64,000 nt of DNA from Marinobacterium stanieri (GCF_900155945.1 NZ_FTMN01000001.1:372001-436000); one strand, 5' to 3'. Counted from the first letter of the stretch, positions 10,105-18,782 are shown. Program-made: numbers and translations. Notes: generated by a model not told the origin, from the sequence alone.

Positions 10105-10581
10105 CTAGCTTCCACAGGCGGGCGCGCCTGCCGCCACGGGATGCACTCCCAGGCTCTCGGCCGGAAGAGTGGTCTCGAACGTCAGTGCATCCAGGGTAAT
10201 ATCGAAAAATGGAATCAGCATCTGGTGCTGATACCCTGTAACTGCTGTACGGATGTAGTAGGTATTCTCGGTGGCGGTTGCCAGCGTGGTGCCATCTTCC
10301 TGCAGATAGGTCAGGGCAATGTTCGCCGCGCTGAAGTTTGGCAACATGTCACCACCGAAGGCGCCTTGCTCACGCACAAAGGATTGCCCGGAAGCCGTCA
10401 CAGGGCAGACAACAGCCAAACGCGCAGCCCGGCGTGTCGCCTCATCCAGGACATTCCAGGTAAACATCAGGCGGCCAAACTCGATTAGCCCGAACAGGAT
10501 GATGAACAGGACAGAGCCAACCAGCGCAAACTCCACGGTGGTAAGACCGGCCTGTCGTTTCAGAGGGCAGGAAAGGCTCAT
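10105..10581 (-). CDS. TadE/TadF-like pseudopilin
   Basis: 158-residue minor pilin-like protein. After a short basic start (MSLSCPLKRQAGLTTVEFALVG) comes a single hydrophobic segment and then FGRLMFTWNVLDEATRRAARLA, the classic TadE signature. The site between G and LTTVE fits processing by the Tad prepilin peptidase, with E at +5. The chosen ATG at 10581 has GGGAGG eight bases upstream and follows the previous gene by one base. It is one of two TadE/F-type pseudopilins here. Confidence 0.85.
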   Translation of the reverse strand: MSLSCPLKRQAGLTTVEFALVGSVLFIILFGLIEFGRLMFTWNVLDEATRRAARLAVVCPVTASGQSFVREQGAFGGDMLPNFSAANIALTYLQEDGTTLATATENTYYIRTAVTGYQHQMLIPFFDITLDALTFETTLPAESLGVHPVAAGAPACGS

Positions 10582-10582
10582 C

Positions 10583-11086
10583 TCAGCTACCTCCCAACAC
10601 TGGCATACTGATGGAGCTATCCAGTGTGAAGTTGAGACTGATGTCATCTCCGGCGCCAAACGTTGGCAGGCTATTAAACATCATCGGCGCAAAGTCATAG
10701 CTCAGATGCACCTGGATCACATTGGACAGAGTATCCTCACAGAAGCCGACATCAGAGGTTGTTAGCCCACTCAATACCGGTGTAGCACCGCCCTCCTCTG
10801 CCCCGTACACAATCAGATTACTGGCACGATTCAGCAGGTCGTCCGGCAGGCTGCCACCCAGAGTGGGGCAGTCATTCAGGCTCGACTGCTGACCATAGTT
10901 CAGGTGTGTCGCCAACAGGCGGGCGCCATTTCGTTGCGCCTTGGTCAGGGTGTTGTACTGGTAGAGCGCACGCCCGATTTCAGCCGTTGCCAACATCAGT
11001 ATCAGCAACACCGGCAACACCAGGGTGACTTCGACAACCGCAAGCCCCTTCTGATGCTGTGGATATGAGTGGCGTTGAATGTTCAT
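10583..11086 (-). CDS. TadE/TadF-like pseudopilin
   Basis: 167-residue minor pilin-like protein. The N-terminus has a G-LAVVEVTLVLPVLLILMLATAEIGRALYQ arrangement: a possible prepilin site followed by a hydrophobic segment with E at +5, then the TadE-type helix YNTLTKAQRNGARLLA. The rest is periplasmic, with cysteine pairs that may form disulphides. The ATG overlaps the stop of the tadG-like gene by one base (TGATG), implying coupled synthesis. Whether it is TadE or TadF cannot be decided by eye. Confidence 0.82.
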   Translation of the reverse strand: MNIQRHSYPQHQKGLAVVEVTLVLPVLLILMLATAEIGRALYQYNTLTKAQRNGARLLATHLNYGQQSSLNDCPTLGGSLPDDLLNRASNLIVYGAEEGGATPVLSGLTTSDVGFCEDTLSNVIQVHLSYDFAPMMFNSLPTFGAGDDISLNFTLDSSISMPVLGGS

Positions 11087-12477
11087 CAGGAGTCTCCGCT
11101 GTCCGGGTCACGGAAGAGGACTATTTTGAACGGGGCACTTGGTATGGCCGGCGTAGAGGTGAACGTCCCAATCGCATCACAGCCTTCAGATTCGGTGTAG
11201 AACTGGCCAAAGACCTCAGCATCATTCCCTTCACCGATATCCTGCATCAGAAAAAAGCAGCCAACGGTATACACGTAGACATCATCACTGGTGCCCGAAG
11301 TCGTTCCGGTACAGTCACCAATAGGCAGAACGAGCTCGCGGCGTCGGCAGGCATCACCGCTGCAACCGGGATAGTCGCTGGCATAGGCAGCCAGGTAGTC
11401 TTCATAGTCGAACAGGCCAGCCACACTGGTAGAGCCGTCTTCGCGCTTGATGACGGGCCGGTTGTTTGCGTCGATACCATCCAGCACCAGCCGGTTGCTG
11501 CTTTGCGGAGAGGGTCCAGCTGGCGTGGCGCCGCTGAAATAGGTGTAGGACACCAGATCAGCGGGCGCTTCGGTCGGGTCCACCGGCCCCTGGTACAAGC
11601 CCAGTCGAGAGTTAAGCCCCTGGCCGGTTGGGCCTGACTTGTTGCCAGGCTCCGTATCCGCGGCACTGTTATCGCCAACACTGGCACACTGGTTGGCCGT
11701 TCCGGCCAGTGCATCACGCAGGTCACTGCCGCCTGTGCCGCTAAGGCGCAGCAGACGGAAGTTGCCCGGACCGACATCCGTGCCACTGCCACCGGCCAAC
11801 TTGATTACGCTGATATCGTCGATACTGTCGATATTGTTGTCATCATCATCCGGGTATCCGAAGTAGCCACCATCGCCAGCCTGGCAATCATCGGCCGTAT
11901 CCGGCGTTTGCCCCTCGGAATCGCAGCCACAGGCCAATATCGGCAAGACATCGCAGGTTGATGCATTCAGGCCAATCGGGCCTGCAACAGCACTGGCCCG
12001 CACCGGCTTGTCAACCAGCCCGACTACTTGCAGCAACCATACGGTTAGCGGTAGCTCTTCTGCTCTGACACGCACATATGGCAGCGCGGAACTCCCTGGA
12101 GTAAAGGGGTTAAGCGTGGTGGAAAACTCCACCACCAGCGGATTGCCGCTTTCGGCATAGGCCGTGCCTAGTTCATCATTATCACTGAGGGCAAGGTTAG
12201 CCTGGAATGTTGTCAGCGCAGACGCCTGGGCGGCCGTGTGAACCGTGGATACCGGGCTGCCTTCAGGGTAATCCGCGACGGTTCTGGCAGCACTGAGAGC
12301 GGCCGCATCTACCGCATTCTGCAAGCGTGTTTTACTCAACAGCAGGTGTCCACCATCCAGTGCCAGCCCAGCCATCGCCAGCAACGCCAACATCCCTATG
12401 GCCACCAACACCAGAACCGCGCCCTGCTCACGACGCCTGCAGCCGGTCATCTGTTCGCATAGCTTTTGGCGGTTCAT
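11086..12477 (-). CDS. tadG: TadG-like pilus protein, Cys-rich C-terminus
   Basis: 463-residue protein with the TadG N-terminal signature: RREQGAVLVLVAIGMLALL membrane segment followed by LDGGHLLLSKTRLQNAVDAAALSAAR. The large periplasmic part contains many cysteines, including a CGC pair, and a strongly acidic stretch YPDDDDNNIDSIDD that could bind calcium. No VWA domain is evident, unlike many longer TadG proteins. AGGAGG stands 5 bases before the ATG. It lies between the lipoprotein gene and the two pseudopilins, as in other Tad loci. Confidence 0.8.
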   Translation of the reverse strand: MNRQKLCEQMTGCRRREQGAVLVLVAIGMLALLAMAGLALDGGHLLLSKTRLQNAVDAAALSAARTVADYPEGSPVSTVHTAAQASALTTFQANLALSDNDELGTAYAESGNPLVVEFSTTLNPFTPGSSALPYVRVRAEELPLTVWLLQVVGLVDKPVRASAVAGPIGLNASTCDVLPILACGCDSEGQTPDTADDCQAGDGGYFGYPDDDDNNIDSIDDISVIKLAGGSGTDVGPGNFRLLRLSGTGGSDLRDALAGTANQCASVGDNSAADTEPGNKSGPTGQGLNSRLGLYQGPVDPTEAPADLVSYTYFSGATPAGPSPQSSNRLVLDGIDANNRPVIKREDGSTSVAGLFDYEDYLAAYASDYPGCSGDACRRRELVLPIGDCTGTTSGTSDDVYVYTVGCFFLMQDIGEGNDAEVFGQFYTESEGCDAIGTFTSTPAIPSAPFKIVLFRDPDSGDS

Positions 12478-12536
12478 CTTCGCCTCCTGTCAGCGATCGA
12501 CATTCTGTCGACTTGCTGACTACCTGGTAAGGTCTT

Positions 12537-12803
12537 TCAATTACCGATATTGATCTCAATATCCCCTTGTACACCCTTGGCGCTTTGCGCCTCGCTGCGA
12601 TATCCCGTCATGACCTGCTGCGCTTTTTCACCATCAAGTCGCATCTGTCTGGGTGTATCCGCCGCGTAAGCATCATAGGTTTGCGCCTGTCGCATCTCCT
12701 CAACTGCCAGCCCTACAGGTTCCATCGGCGGGTTTTGGCTACACCCCGGCATGAACAGCAGAGCTGCCACCAGGGTTGATAACGTCCAATTCACTGTGTT
12801 CAT
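12537..12803 (-). CDS. Small putative lipoprotein in Tad locus
   Basis: 88-residue protein with a signal peptide ending in FMPGC, an imperfect lipobox (M-P-G-C), followed by a polar alpha-helical region rich in Gln and Glu and ending in EINIGN. It sits between rcpA and tadG, the position where other Tad loci have rcpB/cpaD, a secretin-associated outer-membrane protein, but no sequence similarity to CpaD can be claimed at this size. AGAGG precedes the ATG. Likely a secretin accessory or pilotin; this is position-based inference. Confidence 0.65.
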   Translation of the reverse strand: MNTVNWTLSTLVAALLFMPGCSQNPPMEPVGLAVEEMRQAQTYDAYAADTPRQMRLDGEKAQQVMTGYRSEAQSAKGVQGDIEINIGN

Positions 12804-12829
12804 GGCTCTTACCTCTACCTGGCAAATAC

Positions 12830-14446
12830 TTATTGGATGCTGTGACCGAAAACAGACTCAGTCCCATCAGCAACCGGGAAGACCTTAACGCCGTTATCGC
12901 TTCTGCCTGCCAGGCGTTGTCCCATATCAGCGCCTTGAGCCTGCGCACTGCCATCGATTGGCAGTGTTGATGTGCTCGCGTCTGGCTGAGGGCTGTACAC
13001 CTGCCCCCGGGTTCGACCCAGCAGGTAAAATTCGGCATCGGTAGGCTCTATAAAACCATCCCCGGGCAGACGTATGCCTTCATTTTTAAAGGGCTGTGCC
13101 AGGGTTGGCGTTACCAGAATGACCAGCTCGGATTCGCCTTTCTCAAACTGGGAACTGCGGAAGAGATTGCCCAGCATCGGTACATCCCCCAGCCCCGGGA
13201 ACTTGTTTACCGCTTCGCGTGTGCTTTCATTGATCAGGCCGGCGATACCAATGGTCTGGCCATCGCCCAGCTCCACGGTCGCACGTGCGCTGCGCTTGGT
13301 CAGCGCCGGTACAAAGAAGGTGTTACCGTCAGTACCCACAGTGCTGTTGATTGAATTCAGCCCGGTCAGCTCGGTTACCGCGACGTTCAAGCTCAGGTTG
13401 ATGGTGCCGGAGTCGAGTACGACCGGCAGAAATTTCAGGCCAACCCCGAACTCCTTGAACTCAATCGTGATGCCATCTTCGTTGGGAACCGGGATCGGGA
13501 ACTCGCCGCCCGAGAGGAATTCAGCTTCCTGGCCGGTTAGCGTGGTCAAGGTCGGTTCGGCCAGTACCTTGGCACTGCCGTTATCCTTGGCGGCATCGAA
13601 TGCCAATTGAAATAACAGGTTGTCATCCAGGTATTGGGCAAAGATGCCTTTGCCGGCAAAGCTCAGCGGCGAATTGGTGATTTCGGTCACCAGGTCACTG
13701 CCGTCGATGGAGTAATTGATCCCTCCCGGCTGACTGCTGCCGCCCACTGTCCAAAAGTTATCGCTGCTGTCCAGAGCATGGAATTTGACACCCAAACGCT
13801 TCATCACGGTACGCGACATTTCAGCGACGGTGACCTTAAGCATCACCTGCTGAGAGCCTCCCACCTTGAGCAGGTTAACGACCTCACCTACCTGGGTTGC
13901 ACCCTCTTCGGATGGCTTTTGCAAGAAGCTGTCCGCCAGGCGTACCGCCATATCCATGGTGCCGACATTGGACACTTCACCACTGAGTAAGATGGAGCCC
14001 TGAGATGAGTTCACCTTAATGCGCTCATTGGGCGCCATCTGGTAAAGCTTGGCCTTGAGGCTGTTTACATCCGGGGTAACTTCGACATCGATGGACGCCG
14101 TCAATTTATTGCTTTTATCCCAGAGCAACACGTTGGTGGTGCCGATCCCCTTGCCAAGCACATAGATCTGCTGTGACCGCATGACCAGGATATCCGCCAC
14201 CTCATCATTACCGATGGACACCTTGTGGACCGGCCCACTGAGTTGCACCACTTTCGATTTGTACAGGGGCACCTGAAAGGTTTGCACCTGGGTCATGTCC
14301 GCCCCCAACTCGACGGCGGATGCGGCACCCGCTGTTTGACTCAAGAAACCCAGCAGCAGTACCAGCATGAATGCGGACAACAAGAGGGTTATTCGATCCT
14401 GTGCGGATTTGCCCGCCACATGTTCGGGCTCTGTTCGTTTAGTCAT
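12830..14446 (-). CDS. rcpA: RcpA/CpaC outer-membrane secretin of the Tad pilus
   Basis: 538-residue secretin that forms the outer-membrane channel for the Flp pilus. A signal peptide is preceded by an unusually long polar N-terminus (about 20 residues). It is followed by the pilus N-domain (VPLYKSKVVQLSGPVHKVSIG), a BON-like domain (residues about 115-180) and the secretin core with SGGEFPIPVP and ELVILVTPTLAQP. A C-terminal extension of about 90 residues is low in complexity. The ATG at 14446 has AGGAG eight bases upstream; an in-frame GTG at 14452 is less likely. Confidence 0.93.
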   Translation of the reverse strand: MTKRTEPEHVAGKSAQDRITLLLSAFMLVLLLGFLSQTAGAASAVELGADMTQVQTFQVPLYKSKVVQLSGPVHKVSIGNDEVADILVMRSQQIYVLGKGIGTTNVLLWDKSNKLTASIDVEVTPDVNSLKAKLYQMAPNERIKVNSSQGSILLSGEVSNVGTMDMAVRLADSFLQKPSEEGATQVGEVVNLLKVGGSQQVMLKVTVAEMSRTVMKRLGVKFHALDSSDNFWTVGGSSQPGGINYSIDGSDLVTEITNSPLSFAGKGIFAQYLDDNLLFQLAFDAAKDNGSAKVLAEPTLTTLTGQEAEFLSGGEFPIPVPNEDGITIEFKEFGVGLKFLPVVLDSGTINLSLNVAVTELTGLNSINSTVGTDGNTFFVPALTKRSARATVELGDGQTIGIAGLINESTREAVNKFPGLGDVPMLGNLFRSSQFEKGESELVILVTPTLAQPFKNEGIRLPGDGFIEPTDAEFYLLGRTRGQVYSPQPDASTSTLPIDGSAQAQGADMGQRLAGRSDNGVKVFPVADGTESVFGHSIQ

Positions 14447-14527
14447 GATCACATCTCCTCAATCGTCAGATCCGATTCAAGGCAGCTGCCACCGCCCGTA
14501 AACGGGCAGATGGCAGACGTTCCAGGA

Positions 14528-15352
14528 CTACATCGGAACCCGTTTGCGCTCCCAATCCACCCCTTTGATCACGATGACAGATGGTGGCGCGCTGTAGGTG
14601 CGGGTACGCTTAACCGGCGCCGGCTTTGCGACCGGCTCGGGTGCAGGAGCTGACTGGGCCTGCACTGCAGGGGGTTCGGCTTTGGCCACTACATCTTCAC
14701 TCAGCGGGTTACGCAGCGTCAGCTGAATACGTCCTTCCTCCCGCGCCTTGGCCAAAACTTCAGATTCATAAGGCGTCAGTTCCAGTGTTACCGCGCGAAC
14801 AACAACAGGATCGTTTTTGTCCGTACGTGCCTTCTGGTCAACAGCGAGTACTTTTATGTCTTTCAGTACTGTCCTCGCCTTAATGTTGTCTTTGCCCTCC
14901 TCTTTGGTGGCAATGATATCGACATGATTGCCCGGCAGCAGGAATCCGGCGACCCCCACTACATCATTAACGCGCACCGTAAACGCACGCTTGTCCGGGT
15001 CGATCATGGCCGCCAGCGTAGCCCCTTCCTGGTGCTCGCTCAGCCGCTCAGTGCGTAAGGCATCGCCACTCAAAATATCCTGTAGCGGAATCATGCCCTC
15101 AACGTCTGCCGGATCGGTGATCGCGTTTTCCGGAACCAGATCCTCCGGCATCAATTTGATTTTTAAATGGCGCCGCTCGATGGGCTGTCCATAGGGAATA
15201 TTCATCGCGGCATAGACGACCGGCTGGCCCTCCGCCGCCTCGGCCGTGCTGACCGGCAACTGCTGGCTAAGCCAGGAATTGGTATAAAAAGCTGCCCCCG
15301 CTGCAAAGAGCAGCGACAGAATCAACAGAAAAAAGGTTCTGCCCTTAAACAT
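14528..15352 (-). CDS. rcpC: RcpC/CpaB, Tad pilus periplasmic assembly protein
   Basis: 274-residue protein with an N-terminal membrane anchor and a SAF domain (YAAMNIPYGQPIERRHLKIK, then the GNHVDII region), typical of CpaB/RcpC, which is thought to tie the secretin to the inner-membrane complex. The C-terminus is proline- and alanine-rich and basic. The ATG at 15352 has AGGAGG seven bases upstream; an ATG at 15358 is too close to it. The gene overlaps the end of the upstream AAA+ gene by eight bases. Confidence 0.9.
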   Translation of the reverse strand: MFKGRTFFLLILSLLFAAGAAFYTNSWLSQQLPVSTAEAAEGQPVVYAAMNIPYGQPIERRHLKIKLMPEDLVPENAITDPADVEGMIPLQDILSGDALRTERLSEHQEGATLAAMIDPDKRAFTVRVNDVVGVAGFLLPGNHVDIIATKEEGKDNIKARTVLKDIKVLAVDQKARTDKNDPVVVRAVTLELTPYESEVLAKAREEGRIQLTLRNPLSEDVVAKAEPPAVQAQSAPAPEPVAKPAPVKRTRTYSAPPSVIVIKGVDWERKRVPM

Positions 15353-16742
15353 GGTCATTCCTCCTGGTCAGTTGGGTCGCAGACATTTCCACTTCCGCAT
15401 CCAGGCTCACAAAGTAGCTGTCCCAGGCCCATCGCAAAGACACTTCATCAATTGAAGCGGCATTCTCCCCGAGATAACGCCTGCGATCCTGAGCCATCCC
15501 CAACAGATCTCGCGGATGGCAGGGGCGCAGACCAACCTGGTGTTGTTCATGCAATTTTACGAGGGCAAAATCGACCAGCTCGGGATCAAAGTCGATACCC
15601 TTTTCCGTACAGACCTGTTGCCAGATGCGTCGGTATTCATCCTGTTCCAGGTAGCCAAAATAGATCTTGTAACCAATTCGCCGAAGGAAGGCTTCGTCCG
15701 CCAATTCAAGCGGGTTAATGTTGGACGAGAACACGAGGATCTGATCAAAGGGGGTCTGGAAATGACGCCCGGCGCCCAGAGTCAGGTAATCACGCTTCTC
15801 TTCCATGGGAACGATCCAGCGGTTAAACACCTCCATTGGCGTTGCACGCTGCCGCCCCATATCATCGATAATGAAAATGCCATTGTTGGCCTTCAGCTGA
15901 AGCGGCGCCTGATACTCTTTGGTCACCGGGTTGAAATGCACTTCGAGCATCTCCATGCCCAGCTCCCCGCCGGTGATAACCTGAGGCCGCGCACAGTTAA
16001 TGAAGCGCGGGTCATACCCCTGATCAAGCATCAAACTGGGGCCGCCCTCTGAATCGCTTACGGGTTCATGCAGCAAAGGATCAAACAGCGACACCACTTG
16101 CTCATTCACTGAAATGGCGTAAGGAATAAGACAACTATCGGTGAACAGGCCGGTGAGTTTCTGCGTGATATAGGTCTTACCTGTACCGGCAGGCCCGTAA
16201 ATAAAGATGGCCCGCCCTGAGTTCATTGCTGGCCCAAGTTGCTGCCGGATGCTGTCTCTTAGCACGGTAAACCGAAAGAGTTCATTCAACGCATCAGCAT
16301 TAACATGCGTGGCATGGACAGTTTGTGCAGCAGCGACCTTACGGTATTGCTGAATGGGTACAGGCGCCGGCCCCAAATAGCCACTGCGCGCATAAGCATC
16401 GATGGCCACCTCACGTCCACGCTGGGTCAGGCCATAGCTGAGCTCGCGGTTGTCAAAGCCCTGCCCATGAACGTCAATCAGCACTTCCTTACGCAAAAAT
16501 TCAATCAACCCTTCAAGCACCGGTCCGGCCAAACTCAAGCGCTGCATCAACTGCTTGGCACTCAGCAAACCTGCATCGTAAAGATGCTTGATCAGCAACT
16601 CGGTCAGAAAATGACGGCTAAGGCCGGTATCCTCGATATTGAGTGGCCGTGGAGCCAACAGACGCAGCCTGGAATCCGGATTAGCGTCAGACGAAGTAAC
16701 AGCTGGAGCCGCAGCTCTGGCTGCATCCAATGCGTGGTTCAT
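15345..16742 (-). CDS. AAA+ ATPase embedded in the Tad locus
   Basis: 465 residues. The first 130 residues look like winged-helix modules (HLYDAGLLSAKQLMQRLSLAG, then a basic turn and LTQRGREVAIDAYARSGYLG). The rest is an AAA+ domain with Walker A IYGPAGTGKT near residues 180-188, Walker B FIIDDMG near 287-293 and an R-finger-like LRRIGYKI segment. It overlaps both neighbours: four bases with tadV (ATGA) and eight with rcpC, so it is part of the pilus operon. It is not one of the canonical Tad motors (TadA, TadZ). I infer an accessory remodelling role, possibly with regulation; the function is unknown. Confidence 0.8.
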   Translation of the reverse strand: MNHALDAARAAAPAVTSSDANPDSRLRLLAPRPLNIEDTGLSRHFLTELLIKHLYDAGLLSAKQLMQRLSLAGPVLEGLIEFLRKEVLIDVHGQGFDNRELSYGLTQRGREVAIDAYARSGYLGPAPVPIQQYRKVAAAQTVHATHVNADALNELFRFTVLRDSIRQQLGPAMNSGRAIFIYGPAGTGKTYITQKLTGLFTDSCLIPYAISVNEQVVSLFDPLLHEPVSDSEGGPSLMLDQGYDPRFINCARPQVITGGELGMEMLEVHFNPVTKEYQAPLQLKANNGIFIIDDMGRQRATPMEVFNRWIVPMEEKRDYLTLGAGRHFQTPFDQILVFSSNINPLELADEAFLRRIGYKIYFGYLEQDEYRRIWQQVCTEKGIDFDPELVDFALVKLHEQHQVGLRPCHPRDLLGMAQDRRRYLGENAASIDEVSLRWAWDSYFVSLDAEVEMSATQLTRRNDHV

Positions 16743-17323
16743 GAGACTACTCCCAGCATTTGCAACTGATACCCGATCTGGGCGCTCAGGTGATTGAACT
16801 CCAACTGCCCGGATAGCCCCAAGTGCACCAGGGTTCCAACAGCAATCGAGAGAGAAAACGGGAAGCGGCGTGATGCTACTGAACCGGCTTCTGCCGGGAT
16901 AAACGTGCGCGTTGAAATGATGACCAGATAGCGACGGTACAAGCTTAAAACCTCACCGCTGCGGATAATCATTAGCAACGCAATGCAGCCCCCGGCGATC
17001 AAGGCAAGACAGGCTGAGATGAAAACGCTCATGGGGCCAATGAAACTGCCGATGGCCGCCATCAACTTCACATCACCGGCTCCCATACCGCCCGAGAGGA
17101 AGAAAGGAAGGAAGACAAGTAATCCCGCCAAAGCTCCTTTGAGGGCAGCCCCCACCTGAACACTCGGTAAAGAAACTAAATAGGCAGCAATCAGACCGAT
17201 TGATAGCCCACCAAAGGTCAGCCAATTCGGGATTTTGTGGCGGCGTAAATCCGTATACACCGCCAAAGCCAGAATAAGCAATAACAAGAGAGTTAAGCCT
17301 TCCTGAATAGCCGGAGTTAACAT
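16739..17323 (-). CDS. tadV: TadV/CpaA prepilin peptidase (A24 family)
   Basis: 194-residue polytopic aspartic protease that cleaves the leader of Flp and the Tad pseudopilins. The two catalytic aspartates are visible: D25 in YTDLRRHKIPN and D84 in GMGAGDVKL. It has about five to six membrane segments. It lacks the N-terminal methylase domain of PilD, as expected for the Tad class. Shine-Dalgarno GGGAGA precedes the ATG. It lies 50 bases after flp and overlaps the AAA+ gene by four bases. Confidence 0.9.
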   Translation of the reverse strand: MLTPAIQEGLTLLLLLILALAVYTDLRRHKIPNWLTFGGLSIGLIAAYLVSLPSVQVGAALKGALAGLLVFLPFFLSGGMGAGDVKLMAAIGSFIGPMSVFISACLALIAGGCIALLMIIRSGEVLSLYRRYLVIISTRTFIPAEAGSVASRRFPFSLSIAVGTLVHLGLSGQLEFNHLSAQIGYQLQMLGVVS

Positions 17324-17373
17324 TGCCTATTCTCCCCTATTGCTTCAGCCACTTCGGTCACCACTAATGCGTG

Positions 17374-17550
17374 CTAAGAAGAGATGGCAGTTGTCAGGCC
17401 ATCAATAACAGTCTCTACAGCCTCACCAAGGTCCGTAAAAGCAACAACGACTGTGGCCGCCACCAAACTGCCGGCAACCGCATATTCCACGGTTGTCAGT
17501 CCTTCCTCGTCTTGGATGAAATCCAGGATTTTCTGAGTGATAAGGTTCAT
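17374..17550 (-). CDS. flp: Flp-type major pilin
   Basis: 58-residue prepilin from the ATG at 17550, which follows GAGGGCGG. The leader MNLITQKILDFIQDEEG ends at G17 and the mature pilin starts LTTVEYAVAGS with E at +5 and the adjacent Tyr that marks Flp pilins, followed by one hydrophobic helix. A longer start 16 codons upstream would add residues not seen in Flp leaders and has no Shine-Dalgarno. First gene of the Tad locus; its leader contains nested inverted repeats (see 17555-17647). Confidence 0.92.
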   Translation of the reverse strand: MNLITQKILDFIQDEEGLTTVEYAVAGSLVAATVVVAFTDLGEAVETVIDGLTTAISS

Positions 17551-17554
17551 TGTT

Positions 17555-17647
17555 CCGCCCTCTTGTTTTGTGCCAGTCAAGGCCAGAAGCCGGTACAACC
17601 TGAAAAATCATGTGTGTACCGGATACGTGAATGACTATAGAGGGCGG
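17555..17647 (-). promoter_or_regulatory. Folded flp leader that can mask the Shine-Dalgarno
   Basis: Outer arms 17555-17563 and 17639-17647 (9 bp, CCGCCCTCT/AGAGGGCGG) enclose an inner dyad 17590-17597/17615-17622 (CCGGTACA/TGTACCGG). In leftward RNA the outer arm nearest flp is the Shine-Dalgarno itself. Requires transcription to start upstream of 17647, which I cannot show. Confidence 0.45.
17590..17622. repeat. CCGGTACA-N17-TGTACCGG dyad upstream of flp
   Basis: Perfect 8-base inverted arms separated by 17 bases, 40-72 bases upstream of the flp start. It could be a two-turn operator for the divergent AraC-type regulator or an RNA hairpin inside the leader. Confidence 0.5.
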
Positions 17648-17889
17648 GATTCAGCAGTGCTGGAACTATTTTGCGGCAACAGTAGAAGTATTTTGCTCAC
17701 CTGTTTCAGCATTGAAACACATGAGTCAGGCACGAAGGTGGTGAAGCCAATTCTGATAGTGATATGCAATTTTTACAGGCACAGCCCTGCTTGCATATCG
17801 CAGTTGTTCACTATACTGAACATTATCAGCAGCCTAATGGTTGCCGAATGCCCCCACATTTCGCTGTTTATAAGAACAACGTGGGAGGC

Positions 17890-17904
17890 GAGACATCATG
17901 TCTC
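17890..17904 (+). repeat. Palindrome over the regulator start codon
   Basis: GAGACATCATGTCTC reads the same on both strands around a central C and includes the ATG at 17898. It may be an autoregulatory operator or a hairpin that covers the start. Confidence 0.4.
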
Positions 17905-18782
17905 AGGCTGGCACACCCAAACTGCTTTGGCTGGATTTACGCGGATCTGAACGCTCATCAACATTGCTTGGCCTATTCTGCGAACGTTTCCAGATTGATT
18001 TTCTCGACCCTTACAACCCCGAGGTTTCACTGTTGGAACAGCCTGTCATGGCGATCTGTTTCGATTTTGATTACCCCGATATGCATGGTCTTACGCTGAT
18101 GCGTGAACTCTATCAGCGCTACCAACTACCCGAGATCATGATGACCGAACAGCACTCAGAAGCCCTCATGGTGTGGGCACTGAGAGCACGCGTTTGGGAG
18201 ATTCTGCTTAAACCCATGCAACGCTCAACGGCTGAGTTCCAGCTGGATAGCCTGCAGGCAACTCTGATCTCCGCGCAGGCTCACAGGGAAGAACTGCACC
18301 ACGTCAGCACCATGCTGAGATTGCCGGAAGAGTCACGTTTCCGTGCAGCCAACGCTGAGCAGAATGCTGTTCACCCGGCATTGTCATACATGCAGTTGCA
18401 TCTTGGGGAGAAGATGAGTGAGGAACTGCTGGCAAAATTCTGCAATTTGCGCCCACTGCAGTTTAGCCGCCTGTTCAAGAAAGCCTATGGCGTGACCTTT
18501 CAGGAGCTGCTCCAGCAGCTGCGCATGCAGGAGGCCTCTCATCTACTGACTAACCCCGACCGACAGATACTCGATGTCGCACTGAGTGTGGGATACAGAG
18601 ACCACTCCTACTTTTGCAGGGTGTTCAAAAAGTATATGGGCGTGACACCCAAAACCTATCAGGAGCAGCAGGTCAATAGAAGTGAGAAAGAGCAGCAGGC
18701 CGCAATAGCACACCGGCTGACAGCCGTCGCCAATTTGGCAGGCCCTCTCGAGCTTGGCGTTCGAGAGGGCCGGTCAGGATAA
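17898..18782 (+). CDS. Response regulator with AraC-type DNA-binding domain
   Basis: 294 residues. Residues 8-120 look like a receiver: D56 in FDFDYPDMHG lines up with the phospho-acceptor of D-x-M-M-P-D-M-D-G, T83 follows in MMT and K105-P106 in LKP. The usual N-terminal acidic pair is reduced to D13. Residues about 150-265 are a two-HTH AraC domain (LAKFCNLRPLQFSRLFKKAY and ILDVALSVGYRDHSYFCRVF). GGGAGG is nine bases before the ATG. It diverges from the flp pilus locus and is probably its regulator. No histidine kinase is adjacent. Confidence 0.85.
   Translation: MSQAGTPKLLWLDLRGSERSSTLLGLFCERFQIDFLDPYNPEVSLLEQPVMAICFDFDYPDMHGLTLMRELYQRYQLPEIMMTEQHSEALMVWALRARVWEILLKPMQRSTAEFQLDSLQATLISAQAHREELHHVSTMLRLPEESRFRAANAEQNAVHPALSYMQLHLGEKMSEELLAKFCNLRPLQFSRLFKKAYGVTFQELLQQLRMQEASHLLTNPDRQILDVALSVGYRDHSYFCRVFKKYMGVTPKTYQEQQVNRSEKEQQAAIAHRLTAVANLAGPLELGVREGRSG

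Noticed and set aside
17770-17810. Sigma-54 site CAGGCACAGCCCTGCTTGCA before the AraC-type gene
   Set aside because: GG to GC spacing does not fit the required ten bases (9 or 13).
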